Source: Paludibacter sp. UBA6032 (GTDB lineage: Bacteria; Bacteroidota; Bacteroidia; Bacteroidales; Paludibacteraceae). From it: a stretch of DNA of 64,000 nucleotides. The stretch covers positions 62,001 to 126,000 of the forward strand of contig DIZI01000041.1 of the NCBI GenBank assembly GCA_002427885.1, given 5' to 3'. The position numbers and the translations under genes were made by a program. The notes beneath the pieces are model-generated. The model ran no database searches. It had not been told where the DNA came from and was given only the letters and a program-made list of their open reading frames with translations. This document shows positions 33,585 to 43,655 of the stretch, piece after piece (the stretch's first letter is position 1; the number at the start of each line of letters is the position of its first letter).

Positions 33585-35504
33585 ATGGGAAAAATTATTG
33601 GAATTGACTTAGGAACCACGAACTCGTGCGTTTCTGTAATGGAAGGTAACGAGCCTATCGTTATCTCAAACAGCGAAGGAAAACGCACAACACCTTCTGT
33701 TGTCGGATTTATTGATGGTGGCGAACGTAAAGTGGGTGATCCTGCAAAACGTCAGGCCATAACCAACCCGACTAAAACAGTATTTTCTATCAAGCGATTT
33801 ATGGGTGAAACCTATGATCGACTGACAAAAGAAATTGGTCGTGTACCTTTTAAAGTAGTAAAAGGTGATAATAATACGGCTCGTATAGATATCGAAGGAC
33901 GTATGTATTCACCACAAGAAATTTCGGCTATCATTCTTCAAAAAATGAAAAAAACGGCCGAAGATTATCTAGGTACTGAAGTGACCGATGCGATTATAAC
34001 TGTTCCGGCTTATTTTAATGACTCACAACGTCAGGCTACAAAAGAAGCCGGCGAAATTGCAGGATTAAATGTACGCCGTATTATTAACGAACCAACGGCT
34101 GCCGCTTTGGCTTATGGTTTGGATAAAACCAACAAAGACATGAAAATCGTGGTTTTCGACTGCGGTGGTGGAACACATGATGTGTCTGTACTTGAATTAG
34201 GTGATGGCGTATTTGAAGTGAAATCAACCGATGGTGATACTCACCTGGGTGGTGATGACTTTGACCACCGTATCATCGACTGGTTGGTACAGGAATTTAA
34301 AAATGATAATAGCGGTATAGATCTTAGCAAAGACCCAATGGCTTTGCAACGGTTGAAAGAAGCTGCTGAAAAAGCAAAAATTGAATTATCGAATACAACC
34401 TCTTCGGAAATCAATTTACCTTATATTATGCCTGTAGATGGTGTGCCACGTCACCTGGTACGTACGTTGACACGTGCTAAATTCGAACAATTAATCGACG
34501 ATTTGGTACAAAAAACAATCGATCCATGTAAAACAGCATTGAAAAGTGCCGGTTTGACAATCAGTGATATTGACGAAATCATTTTAGTGGGTGGTTCTAC
34601 CCGTATTCCTGCCATTCAATCGGCTGTAGAAAAATTCTTTGGGAAAACGCCATCGAAAGGTGTGAATCCTGACGAAGTTGTTGCAGTAGGTGCCGCTATT
34701 CAAGGCGGTGTTTTGACCGGTGAAGTTACTGACGTTTTATTGCTTGATGTTACACCACTTTCATTGGGAATTGAAACCATGGGAAGTGTAATGACAAGAT
34801 TGATTGAAGCCAACACAACGATTCCAACCAAAAAATCGGAAACATTTACAACGGCTGCCGACAATCAACCTTCAGTAGAAATCCATATTTTGCAGGGCGA
34901 ACGTCCTATGGCTAATCAAAACAAATCAATCGGTCGTTTCCACCTTGATGGTATCATGCCTTCCCGTCGTGGAGAACCTCAAATTGAAGTAACTTTTGAT
35001 ATTGATGCCAATGGTATCTTACATGTCTCAGCCAAAGATAAAGCAACCGGCAAAGAACAACGTATTCGTATTGAAGCAACATCAGGATTGACAGATGCTG
35101 AAATCAAACGAATGAAGGATGAAGCTGCTGCAAATGCTGAAACTGATGCCAAAGAAAAAGAAAAAATCGACAAATTGAATCATGCTGACAGTTTGATTTT
35201 CCAAACTGAAAAACAGTTGACTGAAATTGGTGATAAAATTCCTGCCGATAAAAAAGGTCCAATCGAAGCTGCTTTAGCAAAATTAAAAGAAGCTCACACA
35301 GCACAAGATCTTGATGCATTGGATGCTGCAACCAAAGAAGTAAATGACGCTTTTCAGGCTGCAAGTCAGGAAATGTACAATGCACAAAATGCACAGGAAG
35401 GTCAGGCACAACCCAACAATGCTGATTTCGGTGGACAACAAAGTTCGAACGAAGGAAACAAACAAGGTGATGTTACTGATGTAGATTTTGAAGAAGTAAA
35501 GTAG
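33585..35504 (+). CDS. dnaK: Molecular chaperone DnaK (Hsp70)
   Basis: 639 residues. The ATPase domain has IGIDLGTTNSCVSVMEG, AYFNDSQRQATKEAG and IVFDCGGGTHDVSVLELG-type motifs, with IILVGGSTRIPAIQ at about 340. The substrate domain follows, and the C-terminal lid ends with the acidic DVTDVDFEEVK tail that recruits client and partner proteins. GrpE and DnaJ genes are not adjacent, so dnaK is transcribed alone. A textbook terminator follows the stop. Confidence 0.98.
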   Translation: MGKIIGIDLGTTNSCVSVMEGNEPIVISNSEGKRTTPSVVGFIDGGERKVGDPAKRQAITNPTKTVFSIKRFMGETYDRLTKEIGRVPFKVVKGDNNTARIDIEGRMYSPQEISAIILQKMKKTAEDYLGTEVTDAIITVPAYFNDSQRQATKEAGEIAGLNVRRIINEPTAAALAYGLDKTNKDMKIVVFDCGGGTHDVSVLELGDGVFEVKSTDGDTHLGGDDFDHRIIDWLVQEFKNDNSGIDLSKDPMALQRLKEAAEKAKIELSNTTSSEINLPYIMPVDGVPRHLVRTLTRAKFEQLIDDLVQKTIDPCKTALKSAGLTISDIDEIILVGGSTRIPAIQSAVEKFFGKTPSKGVNPDEVVAVGAAIQGGVLTGEVTDVLLLDVTPLSLGIETMGSVMTRLIEANTTIPTKKSETFTTAADNQPSVEIHILQGERPMANQNKSIGRFHLDGIMPSRRGEPQIEVTFDIDANGILHVSAKDKATGKEQRIRIEATSGLTDAEIKRMKDEAAANAETDAKEKEKIDKLNHADSLIFQTEKQLTEIGDKIPADKKGPIEAALAKLKEAHTAQDLDALDAATKEVNDAFQAASQEMYNAQNAQEGQAQPNNADFGGQQSSNEGNKQGDVTDVDFEEVK

Positions 35505-36049
35505 GAAAACCCTAACCCCTAAAGGGGAATAAGAATAGAACCGCCCAATCTGAAAATTCAGATTGGGCGGTTTTGTTTTTTATTTATGTTTCTGTTCTTT
35601 ATATCAACAAAATATTTCATGCTATTATTGTTGTGTATTGCCAAACTTTACCCAATTCATTAAGGGAACATATACGAACAGACAGTTACTCATAAGCATT
35701 AAATAAACAGTTGAAAATGGCAAATAAGCCGGTTGAAAAATTGAGGTTTTAAAAATGATTTTTACTTTTGATGAACCTTTTTTTAGAGTAACTGTTCTTA
35801 TATACAATCTATTTTAAAAAATAGTGAGTGGATTTTTAAGGCCACTGAAAAAGATTTGGATAAAATTAATTATTTATATCTCATCCCTGTTAGATAATTA
35901 TAGGTTATGGAAAGATCAAATCAAATAGTTAAAAAAAATTCTATCTCAATTTGCACTTACAAACTACTCAAAGGCCGTAAATATTTGAACTACAATGAAC
36001 TAATATTTTATCAACAAAAAAAAATCACTAATACAAATAATTCAGTAAG
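35505..36049. other. 545-base gap after dnaK
   Basis: Contains a CCCCTAAAGGGG palindrome (35516-35527) and the dnaK terminator. Beyond about 35590 it is AT-rich with only short chance frames. TAAATATTTG at 35988-35997, 52 bases before the next gene, resembles sequences upstream of the T9SS genes at 50074 and 52564. I see no RNA gene. Confidence 0.4.
35539..35580 (+). terminator. Intrinsic terminator of dnaK
   Basis: Perfect GC-rich arms AACCGCCCAATCTGAA/TTCAGATTGGGCGGTT with a 2-base loop, followed by a T-rich tract. Confidence 0.88.
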
Positions 36050-37750
36050 ATGAAAACTAACTTAAAGAAGAGTTTCAAAACGAAAGTAATATTTGCATTA
36101 GTATGTGCGATAGGCCTTTTGACTTCCATTGACAGTTTTGCACAGTGGTCAACAAATCCATACCAGAATACTCCGATTTGTATTGATCCCGGATCTCAGA
36201 TTAAAAGTGTTATTGCTCCCGATGGCAGTGGAGGTGCCATTATAGCTTGGGTTGATGAAAGAACCAGCTCAAACATTTACGCCCAGCGGATTGATGCCAA
36301 TGGGTTCGTGAAATGGACAACCAATGGCATTCCTATAAGTACTGCAGCTTATTTCCGGGCTCAGGCAGCTATCATTTCGGATGGAAGCGGAGGTGCTATT
36401 ATTACATGGGCCGATTACAGAAATGGAATTGACTATGATATCTATGCACAGCGTGTAGATGGAAACGGTGTGATTAAGTGGACTGCGGATGGTGTAGGTA
36501 TTTGTATGGGTTTGGGTGATCAGACCTTTCCACAACTGACATCGGATGGAAACGGAGGTGCTATAATTACCTGGACCGATCAAAGAAACCCTGATCCCCA
36601 AAATGTAGATATCTATGCTCAAGGCATTAATGCAGATGGAACATTAAAATGGCCTCAGACTATAGGAATTTGCCCCAACCCCGATGGACAGGTCAGACCG
36701 GCGATAACAACTGATGGAAGTGGAGGCGCTATTATAACCTGGGTGGAAGACATGTCTTTACATAATGATACAAGTGCAGCAGATATTTATACCCAACGTA
36801 TTGATTATAGTGGTGCAGCACTATGGGGAACAAATGGAGTGATTATTTGTGCGTCTAAGAACATGCAGGATAATCCGGTTATTACTACTGATGGTAATGG
36901 CGGGGCTTATATAACATGGGTGGATCAAAGAAACGTTACTAATACCTTTCCCTCAAATTCTGACATATATGCCCAACACATAAATGCAAACGGTGTCGTT
37001 CAATGGCAAGCCAATGGCATAGGCATCAGTACAACCACTCAACAACAAGGAAGTGTAAAAATCATATCAGATAAGACGGGAGGTGCTATCCTTGCCTTCC
37101 TGAATTGGTCTGGATATGCTTCTACCCTTATTACTCAGCGTATTGATGGCAACGGTACACTACTATGGGGTGGATATGCTATTGGATCAGGGGGAAAGGG
37201 TGCATTTGATCTGGTTTCCGATAATAACGGAGGCGCATTGCTTACCTGGGAAGATTCCAGAAACGGAGCAATTGATAATTATGCCCAACATCTGGATGCA
37301 ACTGGCGCAGAATTATGGTTGTTTGGTGGTGTATTGGTAAGTAATGCTTATGGGCAACAAACCGAACCACACCTTGTAAATGATAACAATGGCGGAATAA
37401 TTATCGTTTGGAATGATAGCAGAAAAATATACAGTAATATTTATGGCCAGCATGTAAAGACGGATGGTACTTTAGGCAGTAGTCTGTCGACTGGGGGAAT
37501 TTCAGCAATTACTCATGCGGTTTCTGTTTATCCTAACCCGTTTGATCAGTACCTTTTTGTCGATGTATCTTCCATCAAATCCACTTTGCCTCTTGCTATT
37601 TCTATACTTGATATTTCCGGAAAAACGTTGGAAACATTTAGCGGAAAAGGTATTGTAACGCTGAATCTTGAAAAATATGAGTCTAACGTTTACCTGCTTC
37701 AAATAAGGGATGGAAATGAGGTTGAAACAAGAATGATCAGAAAAAAATAA
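36050..37750 (+). CDS. T9SS-exported protein with eight tandem repeats
   Basis: 566 residues. Signal peptide to about residue 32 (ending DSFAQ). Residues about 55-480 hold eight imperfect repeats of 50-60 residues, each with a core like SGGAIIAWVDER followed by IYAQRIDANG and KW..NG; repeat cores start near residues 61, 113, 169, 225, 284, 343, 393 and 448. This pattern suggests a beta-propeller-like surface domain. The C-terminus (YPNPFDQYLFV to the end) is a type A T9SS sorting domain. It is therefore secreted or attached to the cell surface; ligand unknown. It stands alone. Confidence 0.85.
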   Translation: MKTNLKKSFKTKVIFALVCAIGLLTSIDSFAQWSTNPYQNTPICIDPGSQIKSVIAPDGSGGAIIAWVDERTSSNIYAQRIDANGFVKWTTNGIPISTAAYFRAQAAIISDGSGGAIITWADYRNGIDYDIYAQRVDGNGVIKWTADGVGICMGLGDQTFPQLTSDGNGGAIITWTDQRNPDPQNVDIYAQGINADGTLKWPQTIGICPNPDGQVRPAITTDGSGGAIITWVEDMSLHNDTSAADIYTQRIDYSGAALWGTNGVIICASKNMQDNPVITTDGNGGAYITWVDQRNVTNTFPSNSDIYAQHINANGVVQWQANGIGISTTTQQQGSVKIISDKTGGAILAFLNWSGYASTLITQRIDGNGTLLWGGYAIGSGGKGAFDLVSDNNGGALLTWEDSRNGAIDNYAQHLDATGAELWLFGGVLVSNAYGQQTEPHLVNDNNGGIIIVWNDSRKIYSNIYGQHVKTDGTLGSSLSTGGISAITHAVSVYPNPFDQYLFVDVSSIKSTLPLAISILDISGKTLETFSGKGIVTLNLEKYESNVYLLQIRDGNEVETRMIRKK

Positions 37751-37991
37751 GTGATTTTTGGGAAAATAGTATTTATAAATCTATTGGTGAATATTACTAC
37801 TCGGAAATCTTTGCCACTTAGCTCACTTTTATAATATTGGAATTTGTAAGAATAATTTCTTGAGACAATATTCCTGAACAAAGCAGGCTTATACCTGGTT
37901 CACTGTCAAACACGGATCTGTGAAATTCCTTTGAGCACCTTTATGAAGGATACTGATTGGAAAGAAATGCACCATTGTACCCAATATTCCT

Positions 37992-37999
37992 TACCTTTG
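37992..37999 (+). promoter_or_regulatory. Putative -7 element (TACCTTTG) for rlmF
   Basis: Matches TAnnTTTG 25 bases before the ATG at 38024; TTG at 37975-37977 is somewhat too close to be a good -33 element. Confidence 0.45.
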
Positions 38000-38023
38000 T
38001 AACCAAACATTAGATACTCAACC

Positions 38024-38995
38024 ATGCCCGAACTAAAGAAAGTACATCCTGCTGAAAAAACCGTTTTACATCCACGCAACAAACACAGGGAACGTTATGA
38101 TTTTAAAAAACTCACTGTTACCTGTCCTGAACTGGCTAAATACGTAAAATTGAATGCTTACGGAGACGAATCGTTGGATTTTGCCAATTCGAAGGCTGTG
38201 AAATGGTTAAATAAAGCGTTATTGAAGCATTATTATAATATAGAATACTGGGATATTCCCACCGGATATTTATGCCCGCCCATTCCCGGGAGAGTAGATT
38301 ATATACATCATGTTGCCGATTTGCTGGGAAACTCAAATAATGGAAAAATACCTACAGGTCCAAAAATAAAATGCATGGATATCGGCGTGGGTGCCAGTTG
38401 TGTTTTCCCAATAGTCGGCAACAAAGAATATGGTTGGTCATTTATCGGTTCCGAAACCGATCCTGCCGCCCTGGAATCAGCAAGCAAAATATTGAATAAC
38501 AATCCTTTTCTAAAAAGAAGTATTGAACTCCGTTTTCAGGAAAACCCCATGGATATTTTTCATGGCATCATGGAACGCAACGAGCCCGTTGATTTGACCA
38601 TTTGCAATCCGCCTTTTCATGCTTCACTGGAAGAAGCCCAGGAAGGAACACTCCGCAAACTGAGCAGCTTGAACCACAAGAAAGTCACTACTCCCACCTT
38701 AAACTTTGGAGGACAAACCACTGAATTGTGGTGTGAAGGTGGTGAAGAACGTTTTGTGCGCAGCATGATTCGTCAGAGTAAACAATTTGCATCAAACTGC
38801 TTTTGGTTTACAACACAGATTTCGAAACAATCTCATCTGAAAAGCGTATACGAAGCACTCGAAAATGTAGGTGCTTTAGACGTGAAAACCATTCCTATGG
38901 GTCAGGGAACGAAGACAAGTCGTATAGTTGCCTGGACATTTCTTAAAGAGGATCAACAAAAAAGCTGGTTAAATACCCGTTGGAATGCATTCTGA
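38024..38995 (+). CDS. rlmF: 23S rRNA (adenine(1618)-N(6))-methyltransferase
   Basis: 323 residues, the normal RlmF length. HPRNKHRERYDF near the start, the SAM-binding MDIGVGASCVFPIVG (118-132) and the amino-methyltransferase motif NPPF (195-198, CNPPFHAS) identify it. The enzyme methylates N6 of A1618 in 23S rRNA. The nnr gene follows 32 bases later and is likely co-transcribed. The gap between them is made of repeated TTAATAATTA units of a kind often seen between genes here. Confidence 0.95.
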   Translation: MPELKKVHPAEKTVLHPRNKHRERYDFKKLTVTCPELAKYVKLNAYGDESLDFANSKAVKWLNKALLKHYYNIEYWDIPTGYLCPPIPGRVDYIHHVADLLGNSNNGKIPTGPKIKCMDIGVGASCVFPIVGNKEYGWSFIGSETDPAALESASKILNNNPFLKRSIELRFQENPMDIFHGIMERNEPVDLTICNPPFHASLEEAQEGTLRKLSSLNHKKVTTPTLNFGGQTTELWCEGGEERFVRSMIRQSKQFASNCFWFTTQISKQSHLKSVYEALENVGALDVKTIPMGQGTKTSRIVAWTFLKEDQQKSWLNTRWNAF

Positions 38996-39027
38996 TTAAT
39001 AATTAATAACTTACAATTAATAATTAT

Positions 39028-40539
39028 ATGAAGATCTTTGCAACAAGCCAAATTCGCGAAATCGATCAGTTAACCATTAAAAACGAACCTATTACTTCGA
39101 CAGATTTAATGGAGCGGGCAGCGGATGCCCTGTATGAAAAGTATTTACAAACTATTTCGTATAATTGCCCTGTTTGCATTATGGCCGGACCCGGAAATAA
39201 TGGTGGAGATGCACTGGCACTGGCAAGAATGTTTTTGTTAACCGGTTTAAAAGTTGAGGTTTATTTAATTCATACCGGATCGTTATCAGATGATTGTAAG
39301 ACAAATAAAAAAAGACTATTTGAATCTTTTCCTGAAAATTTAATAGAACTCCAAAACGAATTCATAGCTCCGGTTTATAATAAAGAAACGATTATTATTG
39401 ATGGACTTTTTGGCTCAGGACTAAGCAGACCGTTGACAGGATTTTTTTCAGAAGCAGTAAATTGGATGAATCAAAGCGGTTGTAAAATTATTTCTATCGA
39501 TATACCTTCCGGTTTACAAGGCGAAGTAAACATTTCAACAAACTCATCGGTCATTGTAAAAGCTGACCTTACTTTCACATTTCAGTTTCCAAAACTATCT
39601 TTTCTTTTTGCAGAAAATGAGCCCTACATTGGGAAATGGGAAATTCTTGACATTGGATTACATCCCGAAGCTATAAAACAAACTCCAAGTGATTATCACT
39701 ATCTGGAAGAAAATGAAATTAAGTTATTGTTAAAAAAACGTTCAAAATTTTCTCATAAAGGGACTTACGGACATGCGCTGATCATTGCAGGAAGTTATGG
39801 AATGGCCGGAGCTTCAATACTTTCAGGGAAAGCAGCTTTACGAACAGGAGCCGGGCTTGTAACAGTACATGGCTGTGCATACAACCGTACAATCATTCAA
39901 ACAGCTGTGCCGGAAGTCATATTTCAGGCTGATCAGTTTGATCATTTCATAAGTGATGTGAATGTCCTGGATATCTACAATACTGTGGCAGTTGGACCAG
40001 GTATCGGGACGAGAACCGAAACAGCCGACATGCTACGTAAATTACTGGGACAACTTAATAAACCCTGCGTTCTGGATGCCGACGCGCTTAATATTATCAG
40101 TTTTGAAAAAGATTTGCTCCAACTTATTCCCAAAAATAGCCTGTTAACCCCTCATCCAAAAGAGTTTGAACGTTTATTCGGCAAATGTAATTCTTCCTTC
40201 GAACGTATGATTATAGCCAAAAAAACAGCCCAAGATTATGACCTAATTATTGTTTTGAAAGGTGCTCACACAATTATTGCTTTACCGGATGGTAAACTAT
40301 TTTTCAACAGTACAGGCAATGCAGGCATGGCAACTGCCGGTACCGGCGATGTGCTGACCGGAATTTTAGCCGGATTATTGGCTCAAGGTTATTCACCTTC
40401 AGAAACAGCCCGGATTGGCGTTTTTCTCCACGGTCGAGCCGGCGATTTGGCATTGGAAAATGAATCGGAAGAATCATTGATTGCTGAAGACCTGATCTCT
40501 CATTTAGGAACAGCATTCAAATCTTTGATTAATAATTAA
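39028..40539 (+). CDS. nnr: Bifunctional NAD(P)H-hydrate epimerase and ADP-dependent dehydratase
   Basis: 503 residues. The N-terminal YjeF_N domain (about 1-215, GPGNNGGDAL at 54-63, ISIDIPSGLQGE) epimerises damaged NAD(P)HX. The C-terminal ribokinase-like YjeF_C domain (about 235-500) has GSYGMAGASILSGKAALRTGAG, LTPHPKEF and NAGMATAGTGDVLTG and dehydrates the S-form with ADP. Together they repair hydrated cofactors made by GAPDH or heat. A terminator (40561-40605) follows. Confidence 0.95.
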   Translation: MKIFATSQIREIDQLTIKNEPITSTDLMERAADALYEKYLQTISYNCPVCIMAGPGNNGGDALALARMFLLTGLKVEVYLIHTGSLSDDCKTNKKRLFESFPENLIELQNEFIAPVYNKETIIIDGLFGSGLSRPLTGFFSEAVNWMNQSGCKIISIDIPSGLQGEVNISTNSSVIVKADLTFTFQFPKLSFLFAENEPYIGKWEILDIGLHPEAIKQTPSDYHYLEENEIKLLLKKRSKFSHKGTYGHALIIAGSYGMAGASILSGKAALRTGAGLVTVHGCAYNRTIIQTAVPEVIFQADQFDHFISDVNVLDIYNTVAVGPGIGTRTETADMLRKLLGQLNKPCVLDADALNIISFEKDLLQLIPKNSLLTPHPKEFERLFGKCNSSFERMIIAKKTAQDYDLIIVLKGAHTIIALPDGKLFFNSTGNAGMATAGTGDVLTGILAGLLAQGYSPSETARIGVFLHGRAGDLALENESEESLIAEDLISHLGTAFKSLINN

Positions 40540-40560
40540 ATAAACAATATTTTCATATTT

Positions 40561-40605
40561 AAAATACGGTTTCGGTTAAATCCGGAATCGTATTTTTTAT
40601 TTTTC
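40561..40605 (+). terminator. Intrinsic terminator of nnr
   Basis: AAAATACGGTTTCGG pairs with CCGGAATCGTATTTT (a few internal mismatches) around a 6-base loop, followed by a T-rich run. Confidence 0.75.
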
Positions 40606-40630
40606 TAAAGATTACAAACAAAGAAAAAAT

Positions 40631-40714
40631 TGTAATATTTCTTAAATTACAGACTTTATTTATTGTTTACTCAACAAAATGAACTTCTTTTGCGTTCAAT
40701 TAATAGCTCTATTA
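40631..40714. promoter_or_regulatory. Cluster of short dyads before the TetR gene
   Basis: Three inverted repeats fall within 85 bases of the TetR start: TGTAAT/ATTACA (40631-40651), TGAAC/GTTCA (40680-40698) and TAATAG/CTATTA (40701-40714). Any could be the operator for autoregulation by the TetR protein. Confidence 0.3.
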
Positions 40715-40730
40715 AATAGATAAATTAAAT

Positions 40731-41354
40731 ATGGATATTAAAACCGAACAATCTACTGAAAAAATAATACTTGAAGTTGCCGAAAGACTTTTTCTTGAAA
40801 AAGGTTTTGCGATGACTTCAACCACTGAAATTGCAAAAGAAGTTGGATGTAATCAGGCTTTGGTTCATTATTACTTTAGAACGAAAGATAATTTGTTCAA
40901 TACCATTTTTGAACAAAAATTCAAAGATTTTTTCCAGTGGATATTTGAAATAAAGAGCACAGGAGAATTGGAATTTCTGGATAAATTAAAACTTATCATT
41001 GAATCTCATTTTGATTTGCTCATGAATAATCCTAAAATGCCGGCACTGATATTAAATGAGTTATCACGCAAACCCGAACAGATTAGCATGTTAAAAGACA
41101 AATTGGAAGCAATACCGGTGAAACTATTTTCGGAATTGAATGCTGAGTTACAAACAGCTATTGCTCAGGGAAAAGTCCGGAAAATTGATTTGATTGATTT
41201 GATTGTTAGTATGATAACCATGAATGTAGCCATTTTTGTTATGATGCCTGTTGTAGAGAATATTCTTTCGCTGGACGAATCAAAAAAGAAATTTATGATT
41301 CAACACAGAAGAGCCGAAAACGTAGATTTTATTTTAAAAAGTTTAAGACCATAA
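40731..41354 (+). CDS. TetR/AcrR-family transcriptional regulator
   Basis: 207 residues. The N-terminal helix-turn-helix (about 10-58) reads ILEVAERLFLEKGFAMTSTTEIAKEVG and ALVHYYFRTKDNLF. The ligand-binding part is all helical, with a C-terminal hydrophobic stretch (IVSMITMNVAIFVMMPVVENIL). It heads an efflux operon and by analogy with E. coli YbiH/CecR represses it until a drug-like ligand binds. The tolC-type gene starts 18 bases after its stop. Confidence 0.92.
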   Translation: MDIKTEQSTEKIILEVAERLFLEKGFAMTSTTEIAKEVGCNQALVHYYFRTKDNLFNTIFEQKFKDFFQWIFEIKSTGELEFLDKLKLIIESHFDLLMNNPKMPALILNELSRKPEQISMLKDKLEAIPVKLFSELNAELQTAIAQGKVRKIDLIDLIVSMITMNVAIFVMMPVVENILSLDESKKKFMIQHRRAENVDFILKSLRP

Positions 41355-41372
41355 AAAAGTAATTTAGAATTC

Positions 41373-42653
41373 ATGAATATGAAAAACAAGATTTTATTCA
41401 TTTTACTGGCCATTGTCGGTTCTCTGAGTCTAAACGCTCAAAGTCTGACTATTGAAACCTGCCAGGAAAAAGCCAGAGCCAACTATCCGTTGGTAAAACA
41501 GTACGGGCTGATTGAACAAACAGGCCAATACAACATCAGCAACGCCAACAAAGGTTATTTGCCGCAACTTACATTATCAGCCAAAGCAACTTATCAGTCG
41601 GATGTAACGCAAATACCTGTTGCTCTTGGTCAAAGATTAGGTATTACAATTCCTGAAGTAAGCAAAGATCAATATCAGGCAGTTTTAGAAGCTTCGCAAT
41701 TAATTTGGGATGGTGGTGTGATTTCAGCCCAAAAGAAAATTACAAATGCCTCAACACAAATTGAGAAAGAAAATCTTGAAGTTAGCTTATATGCTTTGAA
41801 AGACCGGGTTAATCAACTTTATTTCGGAATTCTGTTGCTCAACGAGCAACTTAAACAGAACAGTATTCTGAAAAATGATTTGAAAATAAATTCGGACCGG
41901 ATAAGTGCCCTGATTCAGAATGGAATTGCAATTCAGGCGGATTTGGATGCCATAAATGTTGAACAACTTAATGCTAATCAACGTGAGTCGGACATTAAGA
42001 ATTCCCGCCAAACCTACTGTTTAATGCTATCCGCGCTAACCGGATTAAGTATTACCGATCAAACAGTTTTGACCAAACCCGAAATAGATCTTTCGGTTCT
42101 TAACAAAAATGACAATCATCGGCCGGAACTTGCTTTGTTAGATGCACAAAGTAAACTGTATGAAAGTCAAAAGTCACTTTTAAATGCGGGGAACTTACCT
42201 AAAATCGGGGCATTTATTCAGGGAGGTTACGGACAACCGGGTTTAAATATGTTTACAACCGGATTTTCACCTTTTTATATTGGAGGAATACGGTTTTCAT
42301 GGAATATTAGTGGTTTGTATAGTCAGAAAAACAATTTGAATAAATTGGACATTAGTAAGAAAACAGTTGATATTCAAAAAGAAACATTTATTTTTAACAA
42401 CAACTTAGTGACTAAACAACAGCAAAACGAAATCGAAAAAATTCAATCGACATTAACGAATGACGATGAAATTATCCGGTTGCGGCAGAATATCAAAAAA
42501 GCTACTTCGTCGAAACTAGAAAATGGAACCGCTTCAGTAAGCGATCTCGTTCGTGATTTGAATGCTGAAAACCAAGCCCAACAGCTAAAATCACTTCACG
42601 AAATTCAACTTCTCCTGACAATCTACCAACTAAAGAACAATACAAATAATTAA
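41373..42653 (+). CDS. TolC-family outer membrane efflux protein
   Basis: 426 residues. Signal peptide (MKNKILFILLAIVGSLSLNAQ; ATG at 41373 or 41379 are equally good) followed by two long helical hairpin repeats (about 25-215 and 240-420) with OEP-family features such as NKGYLPQLTLSAKATYQSD and ASKLENGTASVSDLVRDLNAENQA. It forms the outer membrane exit tunnel of a tripartite pump with the adaptor and ABC proteins encoded downstream. Confidence 0.9.
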   Translation: MNMKNKILFILLAIVGSLSLNAQSLTIETCQEKARANYPLVKQYGLIEQTGQYNISNANKGYLPQLTLSAKATYQSDVTQIPVALGQRLGITIPEVSKDQYQAVLEASQLIWDGGVISAQKKITNASTQIEKENLEVSLYALKDRVNQLYFGILLLNEQLKQNSILKNDLKINSDRISALIQNGIAIQADLDAINVEQLNANQRESDIKNSRQTYCLMLSALTGLSITDQTVLTKPEIDLSVLNKNDNHRPELALLDAQSKLYESQKSLLNAGNLPKIGAFIQGGYGQPGLNMFTTGFSPFYIGGIRFSWNISGLYSQKNNLNKLDISKKTVDIQKETFIFNNNLVTKQQQNEIEKIQSTLTNDDEIIRLRQNIKKATSSKLENGTASVSDLVRDLNAENQAQQLKSLHEIQLLLTIYQLKNNTNN

Positions 42654-42674
42654 TAAACATATAACCCATAAATT

Positions 42675-42685
42675 CCCTAAAGGGG
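42675..42685. repeat. CCCTAAAGGGG palindromic motif
   Basis: Small palindrome in the 51-base gap between the tolC-type and adaptor genes. The same core occurs at 35516-35527 after dnaK, suggesting a dispersed intergenic element. Confidence 0.35.
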
Positions 42686-42704
42686 ACTATTAAAGATAGA
42701 AATT

Positions 42705-43622
42705 ATGAAAACAATTAATTTTAAAATGAGATATCAGATTTTACTCGGAATTGCATTGTTGGTGGGTTTTACTTCCTGTAAAAAATCGAATAGCAATTAC
42801 GACGCAGCCGGAACATTTGAAACAACCGAAGTTACCGTTTCAGCTGAAGGATCAGGAAAACTACTGACTTTTGATGTGGAAGAGGGTCAGGATCTGCAAG
42901 CCGGTCAGGTTATCGGTTCAATAGACAGTGTGCAACTTTACCTGCGCAAAAAACAATTGCTGGCAACCGGCAAATCAATTCAGGTTCGACGCCCGGACGT
43001 TCAGAAACAGATAGCCGTTCTCGAACAACAAATCTCAACTGCGAAAACGGAAAAGAAACGGATTGAAAATTTGTTGAAAGCAAACGCCACCAATCAAAAA
43101 CAATTGGATGATATCAATGCACAAATTGATGTTCTAGGGAAACAACTAGATGCACAAAAAACAACTTTGAACAGTACCAATCAGGGAATGACAGAAGATA
43201 ATGAAGGTATTAAACTGCAAGTGGCACAAATTGAAGACCAATTGCAAAAATGCCACATTACAAGCCCGATAAGCGGAACCGTTTTAGTAAAATATGTTGA
43301 AAAAGGCGAACTGGTAATGCCCGGAAAAGCACTTTTCAAAATAGCAGATACAGAGAATATGATATTAAGGGCATACATTACTTCCGACCAGTTAAGTCAG
43401 CTTAAAATCGGTCAAAAGGTAAAAGTTTCTTCCGACTTTGGTGCAGATAAAACGCGTGACTATACCGGAACATTAGCCTGGGTTTCGAGCAAAGCTGAAT
43501 TCACACCCAAAACCATTGAAACCCGTGATGAACGTGCCAATCTGGTTTATGCGGTTAAAATCAATATAAAAAATGATGGATTTTTGAAGATTGGAATGTA
43601 CGGAAACGTAAAATTCAATTGA
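42705..43622 (+). CDS. HlyD-type periplasmic adaptor of ABC efflux pump (lipoprotein)
   Basis: 305 residues. An N-terminal signal with possible lipoprotein cysteine at C25 (LVGFTSC) leads to a biotinyl-lipoyl half (VSAEGSGKLLTFDVEEGQDLQAGQVIG), a coiled-coil hairpin (about 85-175), the second half (ITSPISGTVLVKYVEKGELVMPGKALFKI) and a beta-barrel. This is the YbhG/HlyD design. It connects the ABC-2 permeases to the TolC-type channel. Confidence 0.9.
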   Translation: MKTINFKMRYQILLGIALLVGFTSCKKSNSNYDAAGTFETTEVTVSAEGSGKLLTFDVEEGQDLQAGQVIGSIDSVQLYLRKKQLLATGKSIQVRRPDVQKQIAVLEQQISTAKTEKKRIENLLKANATNQKQLDDINAQIDVLGKQLDAQKTTLNSTNQGMTEDNEGIKLQVAQIEDQLQKCHITSPISGTVLVKYVEKGELVMPGKALFKIADTENMILRAYITSDQLSQLKIGQKVKVSSDFGADKTRDYTGTLAWVSSKAEFTPKTIETRDERANLVYAVKINIKNDGFLKIGMYGNVKFN

Positions 43623-43655
43623 TACTTGACAATTATTTTGTTTAAACAAAACTAA

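Noticed and set aside
35625..35807. 60-codon minus-strand frame in the gap after dnaK
   Set aside because: No neighbours, no ribosome site, no recognisable motif; typical of AT-rich chance frames.
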